Below, piece after piece: positions 1 to 11,281 of a DNA stretch of 64,000 nucleotides. The notes under the pieces are model-generated. The model did not search any database. It was not told the DNA's origin and was given only the letters and a program-made list of their open reading frames with translations. The stretch comes from Orobanche coerulescens (lineage: Eukaryota; Streptophyta; Magnoliopsida; Lamiales; Orobanchaceae), in contig CM065801.1 of NCBI GenBank assembly GCA_033398695.1, positions 106,137,170 through 106,201,169 on the forward strand, given 5' to 3'. Within the stretch, counting starts at the first letter, position 1. Each line of letters opens with the position of its first letter. The translations under genes were made by a program, and so were the position numbers.

Positions 1-1266
1 ATGAGATTTTCGTTTTTAAAACCTATCCATTCACGCTTAAGGGATGGGTATGTATGTACGATGTTCGCGTTCTCATTATGATGTTTGCTCCCGAGTATGA
101 TCGAAATGGCGGTGTGAGCGTTGAGTCGCTTTCCACACATTTGTTATGTTAGCCCCCTGTGAGAGGCGGGATGTTGGTGTTGAATGTTGTCGCCTCGTGG
201 TGATTTCTACGTTGTCGCGCATGTGCGAGCTGTTAGAGCTTGGGTTGGTATGGCCGTGTGCATCGGTGATCGTTCCGTTATGTGTCGGTTGTTTAATGTC
301 TTGTTACCTTGCTCCTGTTTTTGTGAATTTTGTGGATGAGGTCGGAGGTAATACCCGTACTATTTTGACTTCTGTATTTTCTCTTTCTCCATTCTTTCGA
401 CTCGCTCGTATTCGTTGATACTTTCTGAACTTGTTCTGTATTTCGGTTTCATCGTCCGAACGAACTGTGATCTTGTTGTGGGTTGATCTGGTTATCGCTG
501 TGATTTTTTTGAGTTCGGTTCTATTCTTGTGAACCTTGTTCGGAAGTGACATCATCTGGATCTATTATTTCCTTTATTCGAAGTGGATCGGATTTGGAAC
601 TCCTGTGTTTTCGACTCTGTCGACTCGTTTATGTTCGTTGACATTTTCTGAACTTTCCCTATCCCTTGCTTTTGTTGATTGAACGAGGGTGGTGTTGTTT
701 CGGAATAACTCGTTTGTCGTTGTGACTTTTCAATCGCTATTCCCTTTCCGGTGGATCTTATGGGAATGCATGTCTTGTAGTTCTCACCAGATCATCTTGG
801 GAGTTGTTGTTTGAATTTTATTATCCTTCGTGTTTCGGACATGATTGTTCGGTTTTTGTTGTCTCTGTCGTTTGTTTGTTCGGTTTTTGTCCTCGTTTCG
901 TGATTGTTGAGCATTCAGGCTCCTTCCTAATTTCCTTAAGTTCGGGAAATTAGTCTCGTTTTCGATCTTCCAACCCTTGGGCGGTGGAATTCCGTATTTC
1001 TTCAGCGTTTGGCTCGCGTTTGGATTGATGAACCGTTGGGTTGGTCAATCGTATTGATTTTCGTTCGTTGTGTTTTGTGATTGTTTGGATAATTGACTTG
1101 ATTGTATTATCCATTTGATGACGCTTGTCACTTGTTGGTTTTATTATATCCCTAACGGCGACGTTGTGTTAGTCGTCGTGGAGCGTGTTTTCACGCCGTA
1201 TATTCCTTTGCGTTGCTTATAACGTTTCGCCGATGGGCGTAAGTTACGCGTTTCCTTGCATATCTC

Positions 1267-3285
1267 TGTAACACCCCCAAGATGTTCGAGGCATATTACA
1301 GCGCCGTGGACCCCACACTGTGGAATCCACCATGCTAACGTACCAAACAAGACATTCGACAACGGCAAACAATCATTAATAAAACGACAATTCAAATAAA
1401 AGACTACAACCCGACAAATAAAATTCTGACGTCAAATCCATTTCCCAAAACGGGAACACGACATTAACAAATTCAAACCGGAAGTACTCGAGTACTTAAA
1501 CCAATTTATAATACAGAAATCCCAAAATCAGACATCAATAATAATTGACAGACAGAACACCAATAATCAACCACTGGACAATATCATGCTTGCCCATCCT
1601 CCTCATACGGCTCGGGTGCTCGCTTGTCCCCACGATCAATACCTGAAATACAAAAAGTATTTCCCCCATTTAAGGGGTTAGCGACAACTGCTAGTGCAAG
1701 TACAATCCATTTGAACTACATTCTAATCAGATGAATAATGCGCCAAAAATCATTTTGGAAAACGTTTTATATTCCGGAATATTTACAATGTACAATCACA
1801 AAACACATTATCTCCAACAATCATAATTCAAAGTTAACCTTGGTACGAGACTCACGGCCACCGTACCCCGCAGAGCCCCGTCGGACATCCCTGGGTGGTT
1901 AACCACAGTTCATGATATGCACACACACGGCAATACGTATCCCTAGAGGCCCTGTCGGACCGTCCCTAGGTGAACATACACATATCCATCCACAACAACC
2001 ACGATACAGCCATAATTCAAATACTAGAACATGTAAACAAATGTAAAGTACTTGCCTTTGTGACATCTTCGAAGAATCGGAAGTGAAAAGTGACTACGGA
2101 TGATCCGACTGGAAAACAACGGTTCCTAAACGAAGAATTAACATAACTCAGTCCCAACGGACAACAATAATCGAAAGGTATACTCCCAAAACCCCGATTA
2201 CAAATCGCGATAATAGACGTTCAATCGATACGGGCGAGGGTTCACGCAAAATCTCCCCGTATTGATAATTCACGGATTAAAATCAAGGAAATTGGATTTA
2301 GAATCACTCAATACTCACAATCGATAAAGAATATCGATATATAGATGAACAATTCGGAACTAAACTGTAGAATCCCGAAAACCCCCCAAATTCGTTAAAG
2401 TTAGGGTTCCTGAGGAAATACCTTGGATTCGACTGATGGAAGATGTGAATGTTGTAGATTAATCTCCCTTGGTGCACAATAATCAATCTCTAAAGGAAAT
2501 CCACGGGTTGTTCTGGACAAATCGCTCCAAGGGCACTCAAGAACACTCACGTCGCGAGAAGGGTTGAAGAAAAACGAAAAGAAACCGACTGTGGTTAAGT
2601 CAGGTTTAAAAACGCTGACAGCGCGTTACGTACGTTAACACAAGCTGTTAACGTACGTTATGATGGTTACGTACGTAACCCAATGCTGGTTAACGTACGT
2701 AACCAAATGTCTGTACTGAATGCGAAGGGTCATAACGTACGTTATGGGTCATGCATAACGTACGTTATGCACGTAACAGACCCGATCGAACACCACCCCG
2801 CATACCGATTCGACGACGAACTACAACACGAGGATAGAATCAAAAGTGTAAATACGAGGTATACATAGCAACGAAGCTGAGTGCTCGAAAGTAAGTGCAC
2901 TACCAACTACCGAGGACTCCAAAATACGACAAGGAAATGAATTTCCCCAATTTATAGGAAATTACGAAAATGACCCAAGCATCCGAAAATCACGATACGA
3001 CGTCGGATTTGTAAACCGGAAGTCTCAACATGACCAACTCAACCATACTGACTTGTACAACCCAAGAAACAATGAAAACGAACGAGTTTTACGAGAATCG
3101 AACGTTCATACGGCAAAACATGTCATAAAATGAAATTACGTGAAAACACCACCAAAACTCGTCCAAATGGGAAAACTCCAAGAGTAAACTAGATTCAAAA
3201 TGTCGAAACGGTTACAAGCGATTCGATAAAATACACATACACCAAAAATGGAAACTGCTAAAAACGGAAAATTACGGATATTACA
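1267..3285 (-). mobile_element. Solo LTR, Ty3/gypsy type, inserted in INT0
   Basis: A 2019-bp segment begins TGTAACACCCCC and ends GGATATTACA, flanked by the 5-bp target duplication ATCTC (1262-1266 and 3286-3290). Its reverse complement starts TGTAATATCCG and ends GGGGGTGTTACA, the same termini as the tandem-unit LTRs at 3371 and 13610. Its minus strand also shares a leader block with them (AACCCTAA followed by GAATTTGGGGGG). It is therefore a relative of that LTR, lying in reverse with no interior: a solo LTR left by LTR-LTR recombination. Its U3 carries an ACGTACGT palindrome array where the tandem-unit LTR carries GCCGCGGC palindromes. Confidence 0.88.
2605..2770 (-). promoter_or_regulatory. 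U3 array of six ACGTACGT palindromes with TATA-like box (solo LTR)
   Basis: Six complete ACGTACGT cores lie between about 2625 and 2765, mostly within 12-bp palindromes of the form TAACGTACGTTA or TTACGTACGTAA. In the orientation of the LTR (minus strand) the array is followed by a weak TATA-like TTTTTAAA (complement of about 2605-2612). The same layout occurs in the E, G and C2 LTRs. TACGTA is the plant bZIP A-box core; a role as enhancer is inference. Confidence 0.65.
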
Positions 3286-3870
3286 ATCTCGTTGAGTTTT
3301 CCTGGCGGGATATTGCTTCTCCCTACTTGTTTTAAGTTTCGGGACGAAACTTCTTTTAAGGAGGGTAGAATGTAATATCCGCAATTTTCGATTTTTGGTA
3401 AATTTCTTTTTTCGTCCGGAGTCCGTTTTGACGAATCGCTCATGACCGTTTCGTCATTTCGAGAATGATTAATTCTGCACTTTTTGTCATCCGAGTTCGT
3501 TTCGGTATCGTTTTGTTGAGTTCCGAGCTTTTTAGCGACTTTTCCGCACTTGAGTTCGATTCTTGCGAATCTCGTCAAATCGTTGTTTCGAGTTTCTCGT
3601 AAGTTCATTTAATGTTATTATTCATGTTGCGAGCTTTGGTTTGGTGTTTCGATCGCGTATCGTGATTTTCGGACGTTTTGGGCCATTTTCGTAATTTCCC
3701 AAAGTTTTGGGTAATTACTTCCGTTGTTGAATTCCAAGCCTTCGGGTGGTCGGAATTGTATGTTCTCTTAGCTCTTAGATTCGTCTTTGTGAGTACGTCG
3801 TAACCGTATCATCGATTCGTATTCAGGTTCGGGTTTCGGGGTCGTTCGGGCCGTCGGAGTTGGCCCCGGC

Positions 3871-4179
3871 CGAGTCATGGCCGGGCAACCTGGGCCCAGG
3901 CAGGCACTGGCCGAGTCACGGCCGGTAGTGCTCGGCAGCTTTTGGCCGAGTCACGGCCGGCAGTGCTCGGCAGTTTCTGGCCAAGCAGTCCGTGGGCCGC
4001 GGCACATGCTGGTAGGGCCGCGGCACACTCTGTGGCATTTTTCGGCCAAACCGACTGTACCAGGTGCCGCGGCACACGCCGGCCGGGGCGCGGCACACTC
4101 CCGACCACTGGGAGCCATTTTTGGGCCTGTGGCGCGGCACACTCCCGCTGGGCCGCGACACACTGTGCAGCCTATTTAT
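3871..4179 (+). promoter_or_regulatory. U3 array of LTR1: GAGTCA/CGGCCGG repeats, six GCCGCGGC palindromes, TATA box
   Basis: Three copies of CCGAGTCA(C/T)GGCCGG (about 3871-3970) are followed by six copies of a motif based on the 12-bp palindrome GTGCCGCGGCAC (about 3995-4165), three of them altered in this copy. The TATA-like TATTTAT follows at 4173-4179. LTR2 and LTR3 have the same three-plus-six organisation, with copy-specific changes. The many GC-rich overlapping ORFs here are artefacts of this array. Confidence 0.72.
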
Positions 4180-5279
4180 GGCCCTGCACACGGGTTTTTG
4201 GCCATTTTTCTCCTTCTTCTCCTTCTCTTCCGCGGCTGAGGGTGATCTTACCATGGAGCCATGTTGTTTAACAACAAATCCATGAAGTTCTTGAGTTCAT
4301 ATCATCAATCAATCATCCGTTATCACCCTTTGATCCAGCGAATCAAGGTAATCTTCCTTAGAACCCTAATTTCGTGAATTTGGGGGGTTTTTGTGTTTTT
4401 GTCCGATTCGTTCCGTATTATTGATTAATTCATGATGGGTATGATTAATCTTGGTAGTATTCTTGTGTTTTACATCATTTAATCCAGTGTTCTTCATCGA
4501 ATTGAAGTATATTTCTTGATTTCCTTCGAATCGACTTTTTGGGGGATTTGTCCTCGATTTCGTTTTTCATCCATTTTTGATGGATCGATTATGGTTAAAT
4601 GATGTTGTTAAACACTATGGATTGTATATCCATATTTCAACTTGGAATTCCGTTTTCGTGTTTTGTCGGGACGAATCGTGTTCTTGGCCGTTTTGGGGGT
4701 AATCCTTGAACTTTCGTCATTCGTTCTTTGAATTCAACGGCTTTGAGTCGTATTATGGAATTCATTTTCGTTGTTATTGTTTTCGTTCATAGTTCATTGT
4801 TGCGGATTGTCATTCGGTGGAGTCGGCGAGTTCGTAGTCGGTTCGTGCCAACCTACTTCGGCCGATTCTCCGCGTTGTGGTTATTCGAGGCAAGTACCTT
4901 GCCCATACTTTTCTTATTTTATGGATATGATGATCGTGATCATCTTGGTGTGTTTATTTGGTTGTTTGAAATGAAGTTTCAAAAGATTTCGGGTTGGCCT
5001 CGTTAAAGGCTTTCTTTCAAAACGCGTGTGTTTTGTGAACGGTGTGTTTTGGGAATTGATTATGATTTGATTATTTTGAACGTTGAGGTCTTTGATGATG
5101 ATACTCATGTGTTTAAAGTTATGGGATCGTGTATTCCGTATTTAATCTTGTTATTGCGTTTTTGAAGAGTTTGATAATGGTGTCGGATTAGTGGCCATCC
5201 CTAGTAAGTATTCTTGATGAACTTACATTCTTAGCATGTTAGCATTGCATGAGTAAAGTGTGTGTGTGTGTATATGCTC

Positions 5280-5423
5280 ACTATGGGTTAGATCCGACGG
5301 GGTCTCGGTAGGGGTCCACGGAGGGGTGGATCCGCGAGCTTGCTTTTAACCACTACGGGTTAGATCCGATAGGGTCTCGGTAGGGATCCACGGAGGGGTG
5401 GGTCCGCGGTTAATTGTGGTGCA
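5280..5423 (+). repeat. Two-copy 72-bp direct repeat inside LTR1
   Basis: Two units start at 5280 and 5352, each containing GGGTTAGATCCGA, GGTCTCGGTAGG and CCACGGAGGGGTGG. The same duplication is present in LTR2 (about 15500-15640), so it predates the array. A short (GT)n run precedes it at about 5258-5271 and is longer in LTR2 (about 15478-15496). Confidence 0.75.
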
Positions 5424-6329
5424 TTTTGCAAATGTGATTTGATATTGGCATTTCCGGAAATGAGTGCTTTGGAACTATGTTTTAATGATTGCATGCATCG
5501 ACTAAGTGTGTAAGAGGTAAGTTGTTCGTTTGGCTTACTTGGCTAGGATGGCACTAAAGTATTTTGTTGTTTGTGTTAAATCCTTTATTTGTGGATTTAG
5601 ATGTTGGGAGACGAACCTTGTGGTCGTTCTTGTGTACTGTGAGTTGATGAGATTTGGGGCTAAAATCCCAATGGTTTTGTAAAAGTCATTTTATGGATTT
5701 GGGGCTAAAATCCCAACGGTTTGGTAACTGTCATTTTTCGGAAAGTAAACCTTTGGGTCGGTGACCCCTTTTGTCCTTTGGATTTTGAAAAGTAGGATTT
5801 GATAATCCTAAATTGTTTTCTATTAAAATTCTCGATGGCATTCTAAACTGTTTTTATAAATTTTTCCATTGATTTGTGATCTTTCGATTTTGGAACGTTT
5901 TCTCAAATTCTTGCCTCGGGAAGTTCTTTTCGTTTCGTTTGGATCTTTGAGGATCCTTGGTTATTGTTATTCGTGGAATGTGAATTGTATGGCTCGTATT
6001 TGCACTTTGTTCTTGCACTAGCAAAACAGTGGAGTTTTGCTAACCCCCGAGTACTCGGGGTGGATGTCTGTTTTTGCATTCGGGTTTTGGAGCATAACAC
6101 GTGGTCGGCACGAAGGATGATGAAAGATGATCGATACTAATCACATGAGGAACCGTACATCGTATCGGTTCGATTGTACTTTATTTTCATTGCTATATTT
6201 TTCCCGTTGTACGGGTGTGGTTGTGTTTTGACCCCTGCGTGGGCATGAGTTGTAATCGAGTTGTATGTTTTTATTGAAAGGCCAAATCGGTCTACTGAGT
6301 CATTTTAGCCTTAAAGGCATGGTTGAGTT

Positions 6330-7625
6330 TGTTGTGTCAAGAATTAACACCTTCCGACCGGCGATCGCCTAGGAGGACGGGCGACCAACTTACTGCCGAG
6401 CGGCCAAGGCAGACCTGCCGATCAGCGATCAAGCGACCAAGCCTTAACCCAGTGGACGAGCTACATCGACCGACCGAAGGTCTCAGGACCAGTCCCGGTG
6501 CCGAGCGATCGACATCAAAGACGATCGCCTCTCGGTACTCGGCGACCGACTCCTGGCGACCGACAAGCGGGCGATCATCTCTCGATACTCGGCGACCGAC
6601 TCCTGGCGATCTACTAATGGACGATCATCTCTCGGTACTCGGCGACCGACCCTTGGCGATCGACACCCGGACGACCATCCTTCGGCACCTGCCGACCGAC
6701 CGACTAAAGACGATCACCTCTCGGCACTTGCCGACCTACCCTTGGAGACCGACCATTGCCGACCCTCATCCACTGGCCGATGGCGACCTCGGATGATCAG
6801 CTAGAGACGATCGCCTCATATCGATCAGCACCGTTGGCCATCCAATCGGCGAGGGCCGAACCTCAAGACTGACACCACGTGCAAAGGCCGAGACAAGATC
6901 CGCGAATCACGGGCCATTGACCACAGCCTGGCAGAATCTCTCCACCAGCCGACAAGCCGCCGAAAGCTGTCAGTAGGGCCGCATGTTGACTGGCTCCGGA
7001 CACGTTCTGGCTCCTTATTGGACCGCCCAGCTGGCGCCAGCCACTGCTTTGGACTTTAGCCCGACAGCCAGCATCTTCCTTGGACTTTAGCCCGACAGCC
7101 CAGGAGATCGCCCCATTAAAGTATTGGCCGGCAGACGATCGGCAGATTATAATATTGGCCGGCAGGCGATCGGCCGCAAAAGGACAGGACTCGGCTGTCC
7201 CTATATAAACGAGGCTCCCAGCACTTGGACACTTCTTCAACTCCCTTCGAATTTCACGCTATACAGAAGCAAACATCAAGCACTTGGCTAATCTCCAACT
7301 CTTGGCAACAGCTATCATTCGGTCTTACTTCTCCCGGCCTATCTCCTCGAGCAGATTATCGGCGGGGACGAAGAACACCAAGCTTCGCTCAAGATCCGGA
7401 TTAACAGAGTCTTTTTACACTCATTGTATTTAGATTTCTCTCATTAATACTTGTATCCACGAATATTTGTATTAATAACATCTCGCGAGAGCATTCAAGC
7501 CCGGGCCTAACAAACCCGGCAAATCTTGTATTATTTATCTACTCTCGGAAGTGCTCCCGCAATTGTTGTTTGTTGTCCGTCTTCCAGCAGTATTAATCTT
7601 CGGATAAATATTTTGGGCAACAACA
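6330..7625 (+). repeat. 5' LTR of Tat-like gag-only element
   Basis: 1296 bp from TGTTGTGTC to GGGCAACAACA. It carries a 50-bp tandem repeat (6530-6770), a U3 rich in CGATCG and a TATA box TATATAAA at 7202-7209. It is close to the 3' LTR. The main difference is a segment just upstream of the TATA box (about 7030-7105 versus 10610-10675), where short GACTTTAGCCCGA repeats differ in length. Confidence 0.92.
6530..6770 (+). repeat. 50-bp tandem repeats in Tat-like 5' LTR
   Basis: Units starting at 6530, 6580 and 6630 share TCTCGGTACTCGGCGACCGA and GGCGATC at a 50-bp period; two more degenerate units follow. The same array lies in the 3' LTR from about 10106. It is upstream of the TATA box, so a U3 role is plausible. 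Confidence 0.8.
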
Positions 7626-7627
7626 AT

Positions 7628-7644
7628 TGGCGCTAGAAGGAGGG
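7628..7644 (+). other. Primer-binding site of Tat-like element
   Basis: TGGCGCTAGAAGGAGGG begins two bases after the 5' LTR. This is the expected place for the tRNA primer, and the sequence is not the initiator-Met type used by the other Ty3 elements here. Confidence 0.75.
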
Positions 7645-7753
7645 CATCCAACCCTCGAATTTTTATACCTACCGTCCCGAAGAACACTCACTGTTCTCGG
7701 GGCAGATACTTGAAGTGACACTCACTGCACTTCAAAGAAATCCTTCAGAAATC

Positions 7754-9081
7754 ATGTCTTCCGCCTCCGCGTCGAAGAAAGCCGCTGACCAGCCGGCCAG
7801 ACCCCCCATTCCGTCCCAGTCCGAGCCGCAGCCGATGGTGGAAGGCAGCCGCCGTGGTCAGAGACGCTCGATCCCGTCCCGGGACGGCGGCCCGAGCCTC
7901 TCGCTCGATGAGTTCCGAACCAATGAACAGATCGAAGAGGCCATAGCCGCCCTTCAGGAACGACGGAGTGCTCTCGACGCCCCTCCTGCTATCACCCCCT
8001 CGGTCTCCCACCGGAAGTCCAAGCGGAAGCTCAAGGCATTGCTGGCCGAGCGATCGCCAGGAGGCTCTCGCCCGCAAGCAGAGGCGCTCGGCAGCCGGGG
8101 CACCTCTGTCTTCGATCGCACAGGCGTGAACCGACACAGCGACCGAGGCGGCCCGGCTACTACGAGACGACGGAGTTTGTGTCCGTCACCAGGAGCTCGG
8201 CCTAGCCGGCTCCCACAAGGCGATCCAGCCGCCTGGCTCCCGATCGCCAGATTCCTGAGGTCGGCAGCAGCGGAGTCCGGAGGTCGGGACACGATCGCCT
8301 CGGCCCCCGCTCCCAAAGCCGATCCGCAAGCAGCCAAGCCGCGGCGATTGCCGCAATGCAACGTCAGATCGACGACGTGAAGGTGCTCCTGCAATCCGGG
8401 GCAGGCGCCATGAAGACGATCGCCGAGCCGAGCGAGCCGCTCGCGATCGACATCGAGCTCGCTCCCGTGCAGCACAAGATCGCTCCTCCTCAGACACCCG
8501 TGTACCAGGGGCGATCGGACCCCCAAACACACCTGCATAAGTTCAACATCTACATGACCGGGTGTGGGGCATCAGACGCGACCCGGTGCCGAATGTTCCC
8601 TCTGACGCTGGACGACCTCGCCCACCGGTGGTACACCTCATTGCCACCTCGGTCCATTGGCTCCTTTAACGAGCTGGCGCACGTCTTCACAGAATACTTC
8701 GCCACCAGGGCCGCTCGGCCAGAAGGTCCCCATCGCATGTGGCGGATCAGGCAAGGGGAAGAGGAGTCCGACTCGGACTACATCGACCGGGTAGACGTGA
8801 TCATCCTCAACGGCGAGCCCGTAAGCGATGAGACCGCCCTCTACGCGGTCCTAGGAGGTTTTCAGGGCTTCTCGCCTATGTTCAGGCATCTCACGAAGAC
8901 CCTACCGACGACCTACGCAGCCTTCCGGGCTAGAGCCGCAGATTTCCTGTCCAGGCAAAGGCTTCTTCTTAGCCTGGGAGTAGATCGATCGGCGCCCGTA
9001 CGACGACCTCCAGTCTCCCAGCCCGATCGCTACTACCCAGCAGAGCCGGAGGACTCGATCCCCGCCTACAGTCCATTTTAA
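7754..9081 (+). pseudogene. Retrotransposon gag (Tat-like), one frame change and an internal stop
   Basis: The protein starts at the ATG at 7754 (an in-frame ATG at 7715 also exists) in one frame to about 8150. The reading then continues in the next frame to the stop at 9081, with one extra stop (TAG near 8210) in the join region. The C-terminal half has the plant retrotransposon gag domain (PF03732-like): a YQGRSDPQTHLHKF segment, a hydrophobic stretch with AHRWYTSLPP, and later YIDRVDVI and FRARAADFLSRQ. The N-terminal part is charged and rich in Ser and Pro. No CCHC zinc knuckle is present before the stop. Gag forms the virus-like particle in this family. With no pol downstream, this gag could at most package its own RNA using enzymes from another element. 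Confidence 0.82.
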
Positions 9082-9905
9082 GTGAGGGACTAGCTGCCGC
9101 CCGATCGCCAATATCGACCTACGAATAAAGCGATCGGCTGCCGAGCGACGATCGCCAGTCTTCCGGCCAGATCGCAACATCATCAGCAACCCGGTGGACA
9201 CGATCGCCATCTACAGTCCAGCATATAACATGACGGACTAAGGCATAAGATCGCCTCCACCGCACATCATAAAGCCATGGTCCTGGCAGTCGATGGAACC
9301 GGCAGTTTCGGCCATGCAAGGTCCCTTTCGGCCGAGATCGCCCGCCCTTCGTTTAAATACGAGGCCGGCGTAGTCTGAGGGCTCTCCAACATTAATCAGT
9401 GGACCCATGCCACAACCCCGTCTCAACGTACACCGTCGAGGTCGGCCATCTCCATGGCTGGCCGAGGTGGAAGCAGAGCTAACAAGCCGCGGGCGTGGAG
9501 TTGATTCATCCGACGCTGCCCCGCGCAAGGACTCCTCTAGACCAAGACCGCACGCCCTTCGTTTAAATACGAGGCGAGGCGCAGCCTAACAGAGGACCCT
9601 CATAATAAAGTGAGTCACGAGACACTCATTGTCTTCGCGCACCAAGACACGGTCATGGAGTCGGTCCATCGATCTCCGCGACTGTGCACGATTCCTCAAA
9701 CAAGCGAAACCACCAAAGTTTCCATGGGGGATCGGCCAATGTTGTTTTTGCAGGTACAAGGCCGAAAGATAGCTAGCCAATCGACCATGATAGCCCAATT
9801 CCGAGTCCTAAGTCAGCTCAGATCGCCCGTCCTCATCCAGACACGATCGCCAGCAAGAACCACCTCGCCCTATGTCTTCAACATAGGAGCAAGCTGGGGG
9901 GCAAT
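9082..9905 (+). other. Non-coding interior tail of Tat-like element, with 23-bp repeat and polypurine tract
   Basis: There is no convincing protein in 824 bp between gag and the 3' LTR, where pol would normally be. A 23-bp segment around CGTTTAAATACGAGG occurs twice (9343-9365 and 9553-9575). CTGGGGGGCAAT (9894-9905) abuts the 3' LTR and fits a polypurine tract. Confidence 0.7.
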
Positions 9906-11192
9906 TGTTGTGTCAAGAATTAACACCTTCCGACCGGCGATCGCCTAGGAGGACGGGCGACCGACATACTGCCGAGCGGCCAAGGCAGACCTGCCGATCA
10001 GCGATCAAGCGACCAAGCCTTAACCCAGTGGACGAGCTACATCGACCGACCGAAGGTCTCAGGACCAGTCCCGGTGCCGAGCGATCGACATCAAAGACAA
10101 TCGCCTCTCGGTACTCGGCGACCGACTCCTGGCGACCGACAAGCGGGCGATCATCTCTCGATACTCGGCGACCGACTCCTGGCGATCTACTAATGGACGA
10201 TCATCTCTCGGTACTCGGCGATCGACCCTTGGCGATCGACACCCGGACGACCATCCTTCGGCACCTGCCGACCGACCGACTAAAGACGATCACCTCTCGG
10301 CACTTTCCGACCTACCCTTGGAGACCGACCATTGCCGACCCTCATCCACTGGCCGATGGCGACCTCGGATGATCAGCTAGAGACGATCGCCTCATATCGA
10401 TCAGCACCGTTGGCCATCCAATCGGCGAGGGCCGAACCTCAAGACTGACACCACGTGCAAAGGCCGAGACAAGATCCGCGAATCACGGGCCATTGACCAC
10501 AGCCTGGCAGAATCTCTCCACCAGCCAACAAGCCGCCGAAAGCTGTCAGTAGGGCCGCATGTTGACTGGATCCGGACACGTTCTGGCTCCTTATTGGACC
10601 GCCCAGCTGGCGCCATCGCTTTGACTTTAGCCCGACAAAGACATCTTCCTCGACTTTAGCCCGATGACCAGAGATCGCCCCATTAAAGTATTGGCCGGCA
10701 GACGATCGGCAGATTATAATATTGGCCGGCAGGCGATCGGCCGCAAAAGGACAGGACCCGGCTGTCCCTATATAAACGAGGCTCCCAGCACTTGGACACT
10801 TCTTCAAATCCCTTCGGATTTCACGCTATACAGAAGCAAACATCAAGCACTTGGCTAATCTCCAACTCTTGGCAACAGCTATCATTCGGTCTTACTTCTC
10901 CCGGCCTATCTCCTCGAGCATATTATCGGCGGGGACGAAGAACACCAAGCTTCGCTCAAGAGCCGGATTAACAGAGTCTTTTTACACTCATTGTATTTAG
11001 ATATCTCTCATTCATACTTGTATCCACGAATATTTGTATTAATAACATCTCGCGAGAGCATTCAAGCCCGGGCCTAACAAACCCGGCAAATCTTGTATTA
11101 TTTATCTACTCTCGGAAGTGTTCCCGCAATTGTTGTTTGTTGTCCGTCTTCCAGCAGTATTAATCTTCGGATAAATATTTTGGGCAACAACA
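9906..11192 (+). repeat. 3' LTR of Tat-like gag-only element
   Basis: 1287 bp, collinear with the 5' LTR, with TATATAAA at 10769-10776. It ends CAACA next to the second GAGTT copy. Differences from the 5' LTR are scattered substitutions plus the short rearranged stretch upstream of the TATA box. Confidence 0.92.
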
Positions 11193-11281
11193 GAGTTGTT
11201 ATATGTCGTTACCAGCCTGGTAGGTCCTTGAGGAAAGGTTCTACGGCGTGTAATATCCCTGAGCGGATTGGGGGTGTTACA

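Larger units (their letters stand above)
1..3370 (+). mobile_element. INT0: 3' part of interior of coding-free tandem Ty3-like unit
   Basis: Bases 1-1266 and 3286-3370 match the interior segments at 12263-13609 and 17626-18972 almost base for base, so this is the right-hand part of a third interior copy whose left end lies outside the window. It ends with an inverted repeat GTTTCGGGACGAAAC and the purine tract AAGGAGGGTAGAA, directly before an LTR starting at 3371. This is the usual 3' end of a plant Ty3/gypsy element. No gag or pol homology is visible in any frame. The copy is split by a reverse-oriented solo LTR (1267-3285). Short ORFs that recur in the three copies look like by-products of repeat identity. 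Confidence 0.85.
6330..11192 (+). mobile_element. Non-autonomous Tat-like Ty3 element with gag only (TR-GAG type)
   Basis: A complete 4863-bp element lies in LTR1, flanked by the target duplication GAGTT (6325-6329 and 11193-11197). It has two LTRs (6330-7625 and 9906-11192), termini TGTTG and CAACA, a primer site beginning TGGCGCTAGAAGG and a purine tract with GGGGGG before the 3' LTR. The 2280-bp interior encodes a gag-like protein only; no protease, RT, RNase H or integrase motif is visible. The primer-site type and gag style suggest the Tat/Ogre branch, but with no RT the lineage is inference. Base composition is GC-rich, with many CGATCG motifs, unlike the AT-rich surroundings. Confidence 0.9.
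3371..11281 (+). mobile_element. LTR1 of the tandem coding-free unit, interrupted by Tat-like element
   Basis: Starts TGTAATATCCGC right after the polypurine tract and ends GGGGGTGTTACA, followed after four bases by the primer site TGGTATCGGAGC. Apart from the 4863-bp insertion at 6330-11192 and one TSD copy, it matches LTR2 (13610-16641) throughout, giving about 3.04 kb of LTR. It contains, in order, a U3 palindrome array, a TATA box, a leader with an AACCCTAA block, a 72-bp direct duplication and the U5 end. Because it is shared between INT0 and INT1 it is one joint of a tandem array and not the border of a single insertion. Confidence 0.88.

Noticed and set aside
146..418. A 90-codon ORF conserved at the same place in three interiors (146-418, 12408-12680, 17771-18043)
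   Set aside because: The three interiors are near-identical along their whole length, so an ORF is kept without selection. The protein has no recognised motif and no composition typical of gag.
3875..4285. Several long overlapping GC-rich ORFs on both strands (also 14027-14487 and 19412-19869)
   Set aside because: They are by-products of the GCCGCGGC and CGGCCGG repeat array in U3, which lacks stop codons in many frames.
6323..6796. 157-codon ORF in the Tat-like LTR, repeated at 9905-10372
   Set aside because: It lies in U3 over the 50-bp tandem repeats and starts at the LTR edge. No protein homology is recognised, and presence in both LTRs follows from LTR identity.
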